Assembly (NCBI GenBank): GCA_019614645.1
Contig: JABWDB010000015.1
Span: 3,828,501-3,892,500, forward strand
Source of the DNA: Stratiolaelaps scimitus
Taxonomy: Eukaryota > Arthropoda > Arachnida > Mesostigmata > Laelapidae
Direction of reading: 5' to 3'
Length of the DNA stretch: 64,000 bases
Shown: positions 33,280 through 43,745 of the stretch, piece after piece
Position numbering within the stretch: the stretch's first letter is position 1
Layout: every line of letters starts with the position of its first letter
Notes under the pieces: model-generated
Told to the model about the DNA's origin: nothing
Databases searched by the model: none
Seen by the model: only the letters and a program-made list of their open reading frames with translations
Position numbers and translations under genes: made by a program

Positions 33280-33740
33280 TGGACCCTCCCTGCCTGTGTC
33301 TGTTTCTCCAGGGAGCGCTGTAGCTGCAGGTCTCGTAATCGAATCACAGGTGATCGGCATTGATCCGCCTGGATATATTGGGGTCGTACGTATTGAGTAC
33401 AATTATCACTGCCCATGTGATAGGGGTGCACCTCACGGGACGGACCTCACGGGGGCAGTTCGACGGTCATTCCAATATAACGGCGACTACGATAATTGCT
33501 GCTGAAGCTAAGCTGAAGAGCTCCGGGCTATCTGCTGCCTTAAGTGTATAAAAGGACTGACATCAGTAAATGAATTCATTGTTTTGCAGGCGGACGCAGG
33601 GGCTGGTCTGGATGGTGGCACATCGGGCAATTCAAGCGTCTTCGAGCATTCTCATGTGCCATATTCATATAAAAAAACAATGCGTAAGTGGCAATCACTG
33701 AAGGGGAAAATTGAACTCGGGACAAGGTGTCCCAGAGTAT
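33280..33740 (+). pseudogene. Copy of the PPPSY-protein last exon (fragment)
   Basis: Encodes VIESQVIGIDPPGYIGVVRI and EYNYHC, matching QVNGIDPPGYHEVVRIED.NYHC of the exon at 18654-18890. The PPPSY half is replaced by unrelated sequence (LPHGPSLPVSV). It has no acceptor in a matching place and no membrane exon upstream, so it is a fragment carried by segmental duplication. Confidence 0.6.
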
Positions 33741-34541
33741 CCATTTGCGTTGGATCCCCAAGTCAGGACAGCACATAGCTGAGGATCAGTGGTTGCGTTC
33801 GAGAAATGGAACGATGTCCTGAAGATCAGCAACGATACGTGTACAACTACTATTCGAAATACTTCACAACATACGATACACGGCTGGGGCCCGTAATCGC
33901 CATAACGGATGGAGTGCGTACCTATTATAGCACTGGAAGGCATGGATACGCCAGGATAAAGACCATTAATTCGGTTTAGGTGATGCCACTGTCGAGAATA
34001 CTAACAAGCAAATCTATATGTGAGCGAATTTGCATAGGTGGCTACATAGGCGCTATACAGAGCAGCAGTTAGAGTTTGGCAAAAATGTAATCTTGCTTCA
34101 TACAAGGCAACACGCTGAGAACGATGTTCACCATAAAATTTATATTCTATATCCCAAAAGCTGCGCTTTTATCAGCACTATTACGCCCCGTCACCATCAA
34201 AGTGCGCATTGAAGCTTCGTATCTTTGGTTAGATCTGAAAACAAAGATTGCCTTAATTTTGGAATACGGAATCCGCCAATTACGGGAAAAAAAAATTTGT
34301 TTCGGCCGTGCCGTCTATATATATTGGTCTACGCTTGTGATATCCCAGCTTCATACTAGTCGAGGTCTACTCTGAAGAGTGTCCTATAAAATGATTTTTG
34401 CCAATGTCTTGCCTCCTGCCACCACTTCGATGCATTCTCGCTTCAGTATTGAGCCTTCGTTGTGAAAAACCACTCGTGGCGAGCCGTTGTAATCCTTCCT
34501 TAGTCGTCATCAGTATCCGGCGTTTTCCGGATGGCTGTCAT

Positions 34542-37492
34542 TTATAAAAGAATCATCTTGTAGTACTCAACGGCGTGCTTCATATAATCTAGATCCAACT
34601 GCGTCATAATTTGTTCGTTGAAAGCACAGCGTGCTATTGTCCCCAGGACATTCCTTAAGGCATAGGGGGAAGCAACATGGCGTTTTTTGCCCATTCTGAA
34701 GGTAATTGTCATGTTGACTCGAACAGCATAATCAAGGAAGGTGTCTACGACCTTCAATATTGGAGCTGTGGGAGTTTTTGGCTGAAGCACAGTACTTCCG
34801 TCATCGGCGACGTAAGCGAACGCGAACGTGAGACCTGTACAGATAATTTCAGCTGTCTTTTCAATTCCTGTAATAAGAAAAATTGTAAGATAGTTCTTAT
34901 CAACGTTTCATAGAGACAGCATTGAGACATGTGGTCATATTGGTTTGTTGGCAATTCGAACAGATAAGTTCATTCTGACCGACATGACTGACATGAGCAT
35001 TGCTACACATCGGTACAAAGGCCTGCCATGGGAAGTCAGCTGAGGGTCGGCTTAGAGATTAAAGGAAAATGTAAAGCTTTATTGGTTTATTGAAGGAACT
35101 GCAATTTCACAATCTTTAAGTAATCTTATATGTCATCACGCAGCGGACTCGAACCTGCGGCCTCTGGTATTTTTACAGCCAGAGACATGGTCATGAATGG
35201 AAAATAAAGGCCAGTGCAGCAGTTTGTAGCAATGACGAGAACGACTATGTCGCTAGTGTGCATATACTACCCAAAGTAAGCAAATTATATAGGCATCCAT
35301 GCAAATATATATGATGGCGTTATCCACGTGTCAAATAACTGCAACGCTTGTGGGAAGGAAACATCGAAGTATATATATAATATATGCAAAAGTCAACGCG
35401 CTCAAATAAGATGGAGTGGATACAGTTGAGCAATGGGCAAGTTGCGAGGCCCAGCTGGGTTCTATTTACTTGAAGTGTGCCCTGTGCAAGCGGCTGCTGC
35501 ACTGTTCGTGTGGTACTGCCGGGTTTGTTCGATCTCAGCAGTGACACTGAGCTAGGATCAGTTGGTGTCAGTGCTGGATAAAGAACAAGTAATTGATACC
35601 GTCATGATGAACTACATTGCCTACGTTGCAGTGAGACCCTTGGAAAATGAAGCTGTTGGACTGAAGAACCAGCAGAACCATGCCTTGGACAAGTATCTAG
35701 GAGCTCCGAGTGCTGGGTCCAGCAGGGAGACCCGCCTCTGCCTGGCCCTCCGGCCTCTCGCTGTTTCCCTCCAGTCTCGCCTGCGGCTGTGGTACATGGA
35801 CGACGGAACGTTGGCGGGCGATCCGGCGACCGTCGCCTCCGACGTTCACCGAGTACTCGACTACGAGGGGCCCAGCGGTTTTGCGCTCAACCCCACGCAG
35901 TGCGAGGTCTTCTCTTTGGACGCGCACTCCGACCTACAGCGGCTGCTCCCAGGGTGCCGTCCCAGTCCGAAGTCGTCTCTTGAGCTCGTAGGCTTCCCTC
36001 TTACGGACGAGCCCATCCGGCCACTATTGGACCTTTGCCTCGAGAGAACTGCCGTGATGCGCGACCGACTGCCCCTGTTGGCGGCTCACCAGGGGCTCTT
36101 CCTCATTCGGTCATGTCTCTCGGTCCCTCAGGACAAGCAGAGCAAGCAGCGGGTATGGTCTGATGTCCTCCACAAGGAGCTGCGGGACTCCCTACTGGCC
36201 TCAGCGCCGCACGTTGCTGACGAAGCTCGCCCTGGGCTGTCGACAGGCCTGGTGCGGGGGCATGGCTCCACGTGCTGTCTTCCTCGTCCCTTGGCACTGC
36301 TCTCGACGATCTCTCCCTCCGCTCTGTGTGGGCCTCCGCCGCGGGGCCCGTATGGTTGCGACCCACAGCGAGCGTTGCGGGGACCCTGTGGCAACGAATG
36401 GCCACCACGGACTCTCGTGCGAGCACAGCGCAGGTCGCCATTCGCGACACACCATGCTTAATGACACGCTCGAGACTGCCCTCCACTCCGCTGGTATCCC
36501 TTGCACAAGGGAGCCACAGCCTCGACACTTACGACGAGCACCGCCCTGACGGCCTAACTCTCATCCCCTTCCATCGAGGCCAGCACCTCGTTCGGGACGG
36601 CACGGTTGTTGACACTCTAGCACTTTCTTATGTCAACCACTGTGCGATCACGCCCGGTTACGCGGTAGCGCGTGCGGAGCGAGTCAAGCTACGAAAGTGC
36701 GCCGCATTCCAGGCTACCCACCTCTATTCCCCCCTTGCTTTTGAGACCTCAGGCGGGCACGGCCCCCTCACTGCGGACTTCCTCGAAGGGGTCTACCATA
36801 GACTGATCCGCGCCACCTGGGACAAGCGCGCAGGATCTTTTCTTCTGCAACGCCTGTCCCTCGCTGTGCAGAGACGCAATGCCATCGCCTTCCTTGGGAC
36901 AATGTTGGCCTCAGCCCCGGTCCCAGCTAATCCCCCTCCCCCAATAATCCCTAGAAGTAATTCCTAATTATTGTATGTTTGAATAAATATTCATTTGATA
37001 ACAAAATGTAACATGGTCTCTCTCTCCATGCCTGTAGAAATCTTTGTTATGTAGAAATCTCAAGGAATTTTAGGTTTGGCTGTAGTGACCCCGAACATAC
37101 ATCGAGTAAGTCAGTGACGATTTGCTCTGTTTCGGTACCTGCTATGGTCGAGTCTACTACTACGATACTGGATATTCGAATCAAGCTTTCTTACCATAAG
37201 CGGGAAAGTTGTATTTCTCTCCAAATTCAATGATAAGTTTGGGCCCGCACCGTTTGAAAAGGACCGTTGCATAGGTACGCGCACGGACATTCTCGACGGG
37301 ATTCAACGGTCGAAATTGTTTGCAGGGCAGAAACTTTTCCTTGTAGTACGGCAATTTCCAGTTAATCTCCTTTCCCGGTAGGGGTTTTCTGGTCTTGGCA
37401 TTGAAGCTCCAGTTCTTCTTCGGTGCGGCTGCCACTTCAGAGCACCAAGATTGCGCAGTCAGCAACAGGACAAGGGTATTCGAAAGCCCCAT
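34542..37492 (-). CDS. Secreted protein family, copy B (two exons, 207 aa, LINE in intron)
   Basis: Exon 1 is 37195-37492 and exon 2 is 34542-34867; the lengths (298 and 326) are identical to copies A and D and the intron is phase 1. The ATG at 37490-37492 is used, with a signal peptide (GLSNTLVLLLTAQSWCSEVA). The conserved block LPYYKEKFLPCKQF, RCGPKLIIEF, four cysteines and the NMT sequon are all present. Exon 2 diverges moderately from A and D (IICTGLTFAFAYVADDGSTV, GTIARCAFNEQIMTQLDLDY). The 2327-bp intron holds an S1 SINE and an L1 LINE, yet both splice sites are intact, so splicing may still work. Function is not known. Confidence 0.78.
35069..35192 (-). mobile_element. tRNA-derived SINE family S1, nearly complete
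   Basis: Read on the minus strand: a stem CCAGAG(A)..(C)TCTGG with a central TGTAAAAA loop, a good B box (GCAGGTTCGAGTCCGCTGCG), GATGACAT, CTTAA, and the tail ending in AATAAACCAATAAAGC. The tail equals that of the truncated copies listed. It lies in the intron of copy B. Confidence 0.75.
35695..36995 (+). mobile_element. LINE L1: C-terminal reverse transcriptase, zinc knuckle and restriction-like endonuclease domain (frameshifted)
   Basis: The best copy in the window. Frame 1 (35695-36160) gives the RT catalytic box RLWYMDDGTLAGDP, FALNPTQCEVF, ELVGFPL and LFLIRSCLSVPQ. A second frame (about 36340-36510) gives the zinc knuckle ERCGDPVATNGHHGLSCEHS followed by AGRHSRHTMLN. A third (about 36510-36967) gives RPDGLTLIPFHRGQHLVRDG and TVVDTLALSYV, the restriction-like endonuclease pattern. 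Two frameshifts break it. The arrangement RT, zinc knuckle, then endonuclease is that of R2-type or related site-type LINEs; the exact clade is not resolved. Confidence 0.82.
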
Positions 37493-38099
37493 AGCTGTCT
37501 TCACTCTGTCGCTGATAAGCCGGAGTAAAATCTTACGCTTATTTAGTGTAAGTACTCACTCCTTCTCAGTACCAGCTACCTACCGCTTGGATGACCCAAA
37601 GCCATACTGACCAGTGGTTTTCTCCTAGTCTTCCATATCAGCTAACCTTCATGATCGAATAGATCGAAACGAATACTCTTAAAGCTGGTCAAACAACCAT
37701 TCGCGCCCAAAGTCGTCCTGTTTACGGATCTGTCTCTAGATCGACTCGTTAGAATCGATTATCGATTCCTGAACGTACTGATCTCTATTTGATTTACACG
37801 GTTATACTTTTTCTAGCTATGCTCTTTGTGACAGGTGAACTATAGCGTCTGTGGTACCATGATCCACCCGGGTGATGAGCGAATATTGACTTATCGCCCG
37901 CTCAATACTCTGTCTCGGTGGATAATGGGATATATTGCTGTCAACACAGCAGTTCGTCGTGTTTAAGAATAGTCCCTCCCCATAAAACTTGGATATTGAA
38001 TATTTCCATGTCTACAATCACACCTTTATTGGATCCGTATTCGAATTTATTAATCGTTACATATAACGATTAGTCAAGTCTGCCAACAACGTTGAACGC

Positions 38100-38450
38100 A
38101 TGTTTCCGTTGATTTAAAGATCCTGATTAAAGATCCTGATGTGTACACAAAGTTGAAAAAGGGATTGTGTTATCAAAAATAATATATTGTTCCCCTGTTT
38201 GATAGCCGCCTTTTATGAAAATGCAGGAAAAAAGTTTCAATCATATTTCAACATATAATTTACTTAGTTGTTATCCTGCATGTCGTCATGTGGTCACATG
38301 GGGTTGATCTCCATGTCTCGATTAATCTATAACAATAAGTCAGCGTGTTCTTCCACAACGTGTGGACGTCAACCTCTTCTGACTGAAGACGTTCACAAAC
38401 ATAATCCCACTCACATTGTTTCTCTTCTGCTTGTTTTTGGATTCTGTAGA
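38100..38450 (-). pseudogene. Second relic of the unrecognised flanking gene
   Basis: Encodes LQSEEVDVHTLWKNTL and LIETWRSTPC with a later stop and an insertion relative to 22648-22947. It lies upstream of copy B at the same relative place as the first relic does to E. Unrecognised. Confidence 0.35.
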
Positions 38451-38469
38451 CCGTCCATCTACCGTCATT

Positions 38470-38580
38470 ATTACTTGTACAACTTTAAACATTCACTAAT
38501 AGAGAATTAGTTGGGGACAGGGTGTCCGAGGCGGCCATTGTCCCGAGAAAGGCGATGGTATTGCGACTGGGTACATAGTA
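38470..38580 (-). mobile_element. LINE L1 3' end fragment
   Basis: On the minus strand CGCAATACCATCGCCTTTCT, GGGACAATGGCCGCCTCGGA, CCCCAACTAATTC and a tail with ATGTTTAAAG. It matches the end of the copy at 36995. Confidence 0.65.
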
Positions 38581-39552
38581 AAGTTGTAGCTGCCAAAACA
38601 CTAAAACGTGTAGGCTAAGCTTGTGTTAACAGAGCACATATGTAGACAATGAAGAATAAACATATTTAGGTTTGCTATCCGTCCAGGGACTGGATCTTGA
38701 GCGAGAAATGATCGAGTACATTCAGCCATCGTAATGACGCCTGGTGTAAATATTATAGCCATATCTACATAAACACTTTGAGGTGGGCTCGTGGTATCCC
38801 TCCACCCCGCCACCTTCCCATTCGGATGGAGGTTCAGGGCACCTTGAAGAAACGAGTTAATAACCAATCACTGAGTTAAAATAATAACCGCTTATCAGCC
38901 CAGAAGCAAACAAGGATAAAATTTGGATATGACTCTCTCACTGATCCAGGAGGGCGTTTTCACCTTCGTTAGCCGGGAGTATTCATGCTTTGAGCAATGG
39001 ACAATGCCAGGACACCGCTTCATAGATAGCGGATCTGTGATCAATGGAGTCAACTCCCGGGTGCATCCTGAAACTCTTGCGTTTCAGATAAACTATATCT
39101 TTAGGCGGGCTGCTGTTTCAAAAATTTCTCTAATGAGGACATATATGACATATATTGTACACAGCTCCCCTCAGGCGTTCTTCTGACTTCTATTCAACTC
39201 CTGCTCTGGCAATAGAACACAAGCAGTTACACGACTTTCCTAGGGATCGAAGTAAATGCCAACAGTGCCAAATCTAGAGACGAATTAGACTCTCAGCAGA
39301 GAAAAAAGACTTCTGTGTAAGTTTATTGAACATAATGACTATAATAGTGACGTTCCATAATATAGAGGGAGGGAGATTGTCTAGCCGTCCTTCATACCAA
39401 CAGCTAAGCTCCTCTAGGACCTATTCATGTGGCAGAACACAGACGCTTTATTCTTGTGCCTGACATGCTAAAACAAATTACTATTAAAATAGGCTCCCAG
39501 TTGGATTCAATGTTGACTGTGGATAATGTGAGATATGTACGCTTTACATTTG

Positions 39553-39890
39553 TTAGAGAAGAATGATCTTGAGGTAGTCAAAGGCGTGCTTCATGTAGTC
39601 AAGATCGATCTGTGAGACGATTGCCTCGTTGAACGTACAGCATGAAACTACAGATAAGGTCTCTTTCAAGGTAAGGTCTTTTTCGTCGGCCGTACGTAGT
39701 ATCGCTTGATGTTCCTTTGGGGCAACGACTGTGAAGTTGGCCTTGACAGCCATATCTGGAACAAGGTCAGTTATGTTTAGTATGGCAGTTGAACGAGTCC
39801 CTGGCTGGAGTACGGTGCTCTCGTCATCTGCTACGTAAACAAAAGCTACTGTGCTCTCCAAGCAAATTATGCGGCTTAACGCCTCGATCG
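39553..39890 (-). pseudogene. Secreted protein family, copy C: divergent exon 2 without exon 1
   Basis: An intact acceptor (GTTTCAG|CG, phase 1) starts an open frame of 111 codons to a stop at 39553. It keeps the family skeleton: ATCGAG (IE), RIICLESTVAFVYVADDEST, LQPGTRSTAILNI, an NFT sequon, CTFNEAIVSQIDLDYMKHAF and LKIILL, and it is four residues longer than the other copies. It is far more diverged than A, B or D. Its intron contains the same LINE as copy B and is cut off near 41.95 kb before any exon 1, so no complete gene is present in the window. The open frame suggests recent loss or a replacement 5' exon. Confidence 0.6.
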
Positions 39891-40011
39891 CTGAAACGAC
39901 AACCTTAAGAAGCGAAGGGGATTTTTACTCGACACATGTGATCATGTGATAATGGCACAACTTAACGCTTAATGTTTCCTAAAAATTGATAGATCTTATC
40001 AAATAATAGAT

Positions 40012-40190
40012 ATTTCGGGCTGACGCACAGCCTACATTTAACGTTCACGGCATTGCTTTCGGCATTGCAAATGCTTCACAAAACGGATCCCTTTAAATTC
40101 AGATATGCAACGGCGGGAATCGAGCCCGTGCACCTACGTGTGTCCTCCGATTGCAAGGTGCACACGAACGCACCACGCCACCATTCTCGC
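40012..40190 (-). mobile_element. SINE family S2, near full-length
   Basis: Inverse orientation: GGGCTGACGCACAGCCTACA tail, AACGTTCACGGCATTGC, CGGCGGGAATCGAGCCCGTG (B box on the minus strand), CTACGTGTGTCCTCCGATTG, CACACGAACGCACCACGCCA head. It sits in the intron of copy C. Confidence 0.7.
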
Positions 40191-40309
40191 CTGATAGATC
40201 TGGTCGGAAAATGCGTTTTTGTACAGATTTACTACAAATCATGGGACGACGCAACACTTTAGTCACGGATCTAGTGATATTAGCTGATACGAATATAAAC
40301 AAGATATGG

Positions 40310-40385
40310 GGCTCTCAGTCCCCAACTAATCTACCCCCAAATAGTCCCTGGAACTAGTTCTTAATGATTGCATGTTTGAACAAAT
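40310..40385 (+). mobile_element. LINE L1 3' end fragment
   Basis: GGCTCTCAGTCCCCAACTAA, CCCCCAAATAGTCCCTGGAA, TAATGATTGCATGTTTGAAC. This is the short 3' end only. Confidence 0.55.
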
Positions 40386-40481
40386 GGGTTTAGATATGTG
40401 AGGACATTATTGGCAATTTGCCATTTGGGTCATGGCCTTCACTCTCCTCGCACTGCTGAAGTTCCGATGAAATCTGTACAA

Positions 40482-40620
40482 ATTTTAACTTTGCATTTAG
40501 ACGGGTCCGTCTTGCAAGCAATGCCGAAATTTAGACGGGTCCGTCTTGCAAGCAATGCCGAAATCAGCACGTTAAATGTGGACGGTAAATGTTGGCTGTG
40601 AGTAAGCCCCGGAAAATTGA
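40482..40620 (+). mobile_element. SINE family S2 3' body with an internal 34-bp tandem duplication
   Basis: The unit ATTTAGACGGGTCCGTCTTG...CCGAA is present twice (40495-40528 and 40529-40562, no differences), followed by the S2 tail TTAAATGTTGGCTGTGAG. The tRNA-like head is absent. Confidence 0.7.
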
Positions 40621-41139
40621 ATTTAAAGACTTCAGCGAGAACATGCCACTCTTCATTGAGTTGTTCATTCTATGCTTAATCCAATGGTTGTGCGGGAAGG
40701 AGATTTCTTGTGGAAATGCGTCTCGTTCCATCGTGAAGTTCCTCTCAACGTTTCTAAATTGTATAGATACAACATTGAGACGCTCTGCCTGTAGCCGCAT
40801 AGGTCTGTTGAAGAACGCCGAGATAAGTTTGGTATAACCGACATGATAGATCCTTGACATATTGCTACATAACGGTAGTCAAGCCTGTCATGGAAAATCA
40901 GCTGAGGGTTAGCTTCGATATAAAAGAAGCGATTGTCAGTATTATGTCAAAATAATTGACACCTGACATTCGAAAGTCGCTTTGGCAAACAAATGGGATT
41001 CCAATGTATCGATTCCTGGTGGGTACCGACATTTGCACAAGTGTAGTCTTTGATGCACACAGGATATATATATATATTTATATATATATTCAAAACTAAT
41101 AAGTAACTATGTGTGTACTGTCAAATAAGTTAAAAAACG

Positions 41140-41165
41140 ATATATATATATATATATATATATAT
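41140..41165. repeat. (AT)n microsatellite
   Basis: TA repeats for 26 bases; a shorter imperfect one lies at about 41070-41090. Confidence 0.9.
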
Positions 41166-41344
41166 TTTCACAGTTCCTTCTTGGTGTGCATATCTAGCAT
41201 CTAGAGTCAGCAAATTATATATCTATGCATGTAGCTATATATAACAGCATATAATTCCACGTGTCAAATTAGTGCAATCTTTAGGGGAAGGAAACATCGG
41301 CGTACAGGAAAAATGCAGATGACCACGATCAATGGATAGGATCC

Positions 41345-41945
41345 GAGAGTTCTAATGTCCTCCACGAGGAGCTGCGGGATTCCCTCCTGGCCTCAGCGCG
41401 ACACGTACCTGACCAGGCTCGTATCCGCGTCATCGACAGGCCTGGTGCAGGGCCATAGCTCCACGCGCTGCCGTCCGCGTCGCTTGGCACTGCCTTCGAC
41501 GATCTTTCTCTCCGCCGCTATGTGGGCCTCCGCCTCGGGGCCCCTGTGGTTGCGACCCACAGCTGCGACCGTTGCGGGGACCCTGCCGCGACGAATAGCC
41601 ACCACGAAGTTTCATGCGAGCGCAGCGCCGGTCGCCATCGGCGTCACACGGTGCTTAATGGCACGCTTGTGAGGGCCCTCCGCTCCGCCGGTGTCCCTTG
41701 CACAAGGGAGCCGCAGAGCCTCGACTTTGCCGACGGTCGCCGCCCTGACGGCCTCACTCTCATTCCCTTCCATCGATGCCAGCACTTCGTTTGGGACAGC
41801 ACGGTGGTTGACACTGTGCAACCACTCCCGGTTACGAGGTAGCGCGTGCGAAGCGGGCCAAGCTACGGAAGTACGCCGCACTCCAGGCCTTTGAAACCTT
41901 AGGCGGGCACGGTCCCCTCACCGCGAACTTCCTCGAAGGTAAAGG
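41345..41945 (+). mobile_element. LINE L1 fragment: zinc knuckle and endonuclease region, shared insertion in the intron of copy C
   Basis: Encodes DRCGDPAATNSHHEVSCERS, AGRHRRHTVLN, then GRRPDGLTLIPFHRCQHFVW and DSTVVDT. The 41200-41340 sequence before it matches 35270-35400 in the intron of copy B (CAAATTATAT, CCACGTGTCAAAT, GGGAAGGAAACATCG). The insertion therefore predates the B/C duplication. The copy is cut at 41945, where S1 SINE sequence begins. Confidence 0.78.
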
Positions 41946-41985
41946 TAAGGTAAAGCTTTATTGGTTTATTAAAGGAGCTGCAATT
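41941..41985 (-). mobile_element. SINE family S1 tail
   Basis: GGTAAAGCTTTATTGGTTTA, TTAAAGGAGCTGCAATTATA, joined to an (AT)n tract at 41985-42030. It marks the break in copy C. Confidence 0.6.
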
Positions 41986-42029
41986 ATATATATATATATA
42001 TAGATATATATATATATATATATATATAT

Positions 42030-42740
42030 AGCTATGAATAGTGCTGTTCATAAACTTAAGGCTATATTTCAACACGTCGTTACATAGAGCACACATTTGA
42101 GGAATTTATTCTGTATAAAAAAGAACAACGCATATGACGGCACATGTAGCCTGCTATAACGACCTGTGTCATTTTTCGAGCAGTTAAAAAGGTTAGTTAC
42201 CGAGTCTTCTCACTGATTTAATCCAGTTTATGTTGACCGTTCACGCTGTGCTCTAGTCATGGGACACGCTTCGAGCCTTGCTGATGTCGAGAAGGCAGTT
42301 GTTACTGCTTTACCAACTACCGTTTAAGCCCAGATTTCATCGACTGCCAATTGTTTACCAACAAAAAAAATCACGTCAGCACGAGTACGCGTGCGTGGTT
42401 AGAACGGCACAAAGTTGGAACCCTAAAGTGGCGAGCGTGCGCTCCTGATCTCAGCCCGATGGAGAACCCCTGAAGCATTCTTGTCTGACGAGTATCTGCG
42501 TCGAATCGACAGCATACATCCGTGGAAGCATTAAAAGAGCGTTACTGGAGGCCCGGGAAGGGGTCAGCGACCAAGTCCTGGTGAATCTCGTTGATAGTAT
42601 GCCACTGGATCGGCCCACTTGGACGGATATTGGAATGTCTCTGGCGGTGTCCGTGCGTTTGAAGAGAATTTCCTGCTCTCAAAAAAAAATAGCGTCATAT
42701 GCGCTGATCTTTGTCGTGTGTATGTTATTTAACACTTACA
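42030..42740 (+). mobile_element. Second Tc1/Tc3-like transposon relic
   Basis: Shares GCGCATATGACGGCAC-like, TGTGTCATTTTT and the 5' terminal AGTGCTGTTCATAAACTTAA pattern with the element at 24341. The body shows HRLPIVY, a decayed RAWLERHKV, and APDLSPMENP, the last part of the DDE core. It is shorter and more decayed than the first copy. Confidence 0.7.
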
Positions 42741-42832
42741 TTTATCTGATACAGAATATATTCCTGAATTATATGCTCTTTGTAACGATTTTCTTAAATA
42801 TAGGGGGTGCCCTAGGTTTAGTAACGGCTCTG

Positions 42833-42855
42833 TATATATATATATATATATATAT
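42833..42855. repeat. (AT)n microsatellite
   Basis: Short TA tract at the edge of the Tc1-like relic. Confidence 0.85.
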
Positions 42856-42894
42856 GCCTATGAGGCACGCTTCTCTACGGTGCATTATGTAGGC

Positions 42895-43345
42895 GCCGGC
42901 CCCGCGGGCAGGAGGTCGCGCACGCCGAACCGACACGGGCCATGAAGGACGGGATCCGAGGGTTCGTTTCCTCCATGTGTCTAACCAGAGACAAGTGGAG
43001 AGGGACAGAGGGAGCACACTATCCGAAAGGATCCTCCGGGAGAAGGATAGGCTAGAACGGGCGCGGATAGCAGAGCTTGTCCGAAGGGAAAATGCTCGGA
43101 ATCCACCCGCTGCGGCTGGGCAGGAGGGTTCGCCCCAGAGGAGGAACTGAGGGATAGGACATGGTTGGAATCAACTACAGATCCTTGCAGGGCACTGACT
43201 GAAGTGACACTTTTGAGAGTCCCGGTCAGTGCCCCAACTCAAAATCGGTTCTAGATTTAGTCAGTAAGCGTCTGACACTAGCAGGAAAATACCTTAGTTG
43301 TGAGGCCTGGTGTCCATGCAGGATTTATATTTAACCTCTATAAAA
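42895..43345 (-). mobile_element. LINE L1 5' segment, opposite orientation
   Basis: On the minus strand it matches 29955-30380 (CCCGGAGGATCCTTTCGGAT, GGTTTCCTCCATG-type block, CTCCTCTGGGGCGAACCCTC). It marks the outer edge of inverted duplication arm 2. Confidence 0.75.
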
Positions 43346-43745
43346 AAATTTAAAAAAAGGATCTCATTCACCATCTACACAGAGAACCGGTGATGGGTCA
43401 ATCTTTGATATTCATTGTCGTTTGCAATATCTCAGCCTGGTGGATCATGGCGCCTCAGACTCTATAAACGAGCTCGTGCTCATTTGCATAGCTGGCAATG
43501 GTATGATCGCGTAAATTGGAAAGAAAATCTATACCTTCAAGAATCGAAAAGCGATTCTAGCAAATCGATCCAGAGACTGCTCTGTAAACGGGGAGACATC
43601 GGGCGACCATCGTGGTTTTCTCTGTTTGACCAGCTATAGAAGAGTCTAAGCACCAGGTGACCCTGAATTGAGGAGTAAGTATTTACGCTAAATAAATTCG
43701 CATGAAATTTCACTTCGACTTTCCAGCGACAGAGCGAAGTCAGTA

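Larger units (their letters stand above)
33990..37960 (-). repeat. Duplication unit containing gene copy B
   Basis: The 3' flank (34070-34540) matches the 3' flank of copy A (about 27000-27390), and the 5' flank (37670-37960) matches 29660-29940. The unit is longer than in A because its intron has taken up a SINE and an L1 LINE. Confidence 0.75.

Noticed and set aside
35562..36461. ORF of 299 codons as a host gene
   Set aside because: It contains the YMDD reverse transcriptase box and continues in other frames into the LINE endonuclease region; it is a transposable element.
36103..36528. Minus-strand ORFs of 88-141 codons over the LINE
   Set aside because: They mirror the GC-rich LINE coding frame; shadows only.
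37493..37504. An upstream start for copy B giving four extra residues
   Set aside because: The codon is GTG, not ATG; the ATG at 37490-37492 gives an exon of exactly the same length as in the other copies.
38923..39186. ORF of 87 codons between copies B and C
   Set aside because: No resemblance to the family, no signal peptide and no splice sites in phase.
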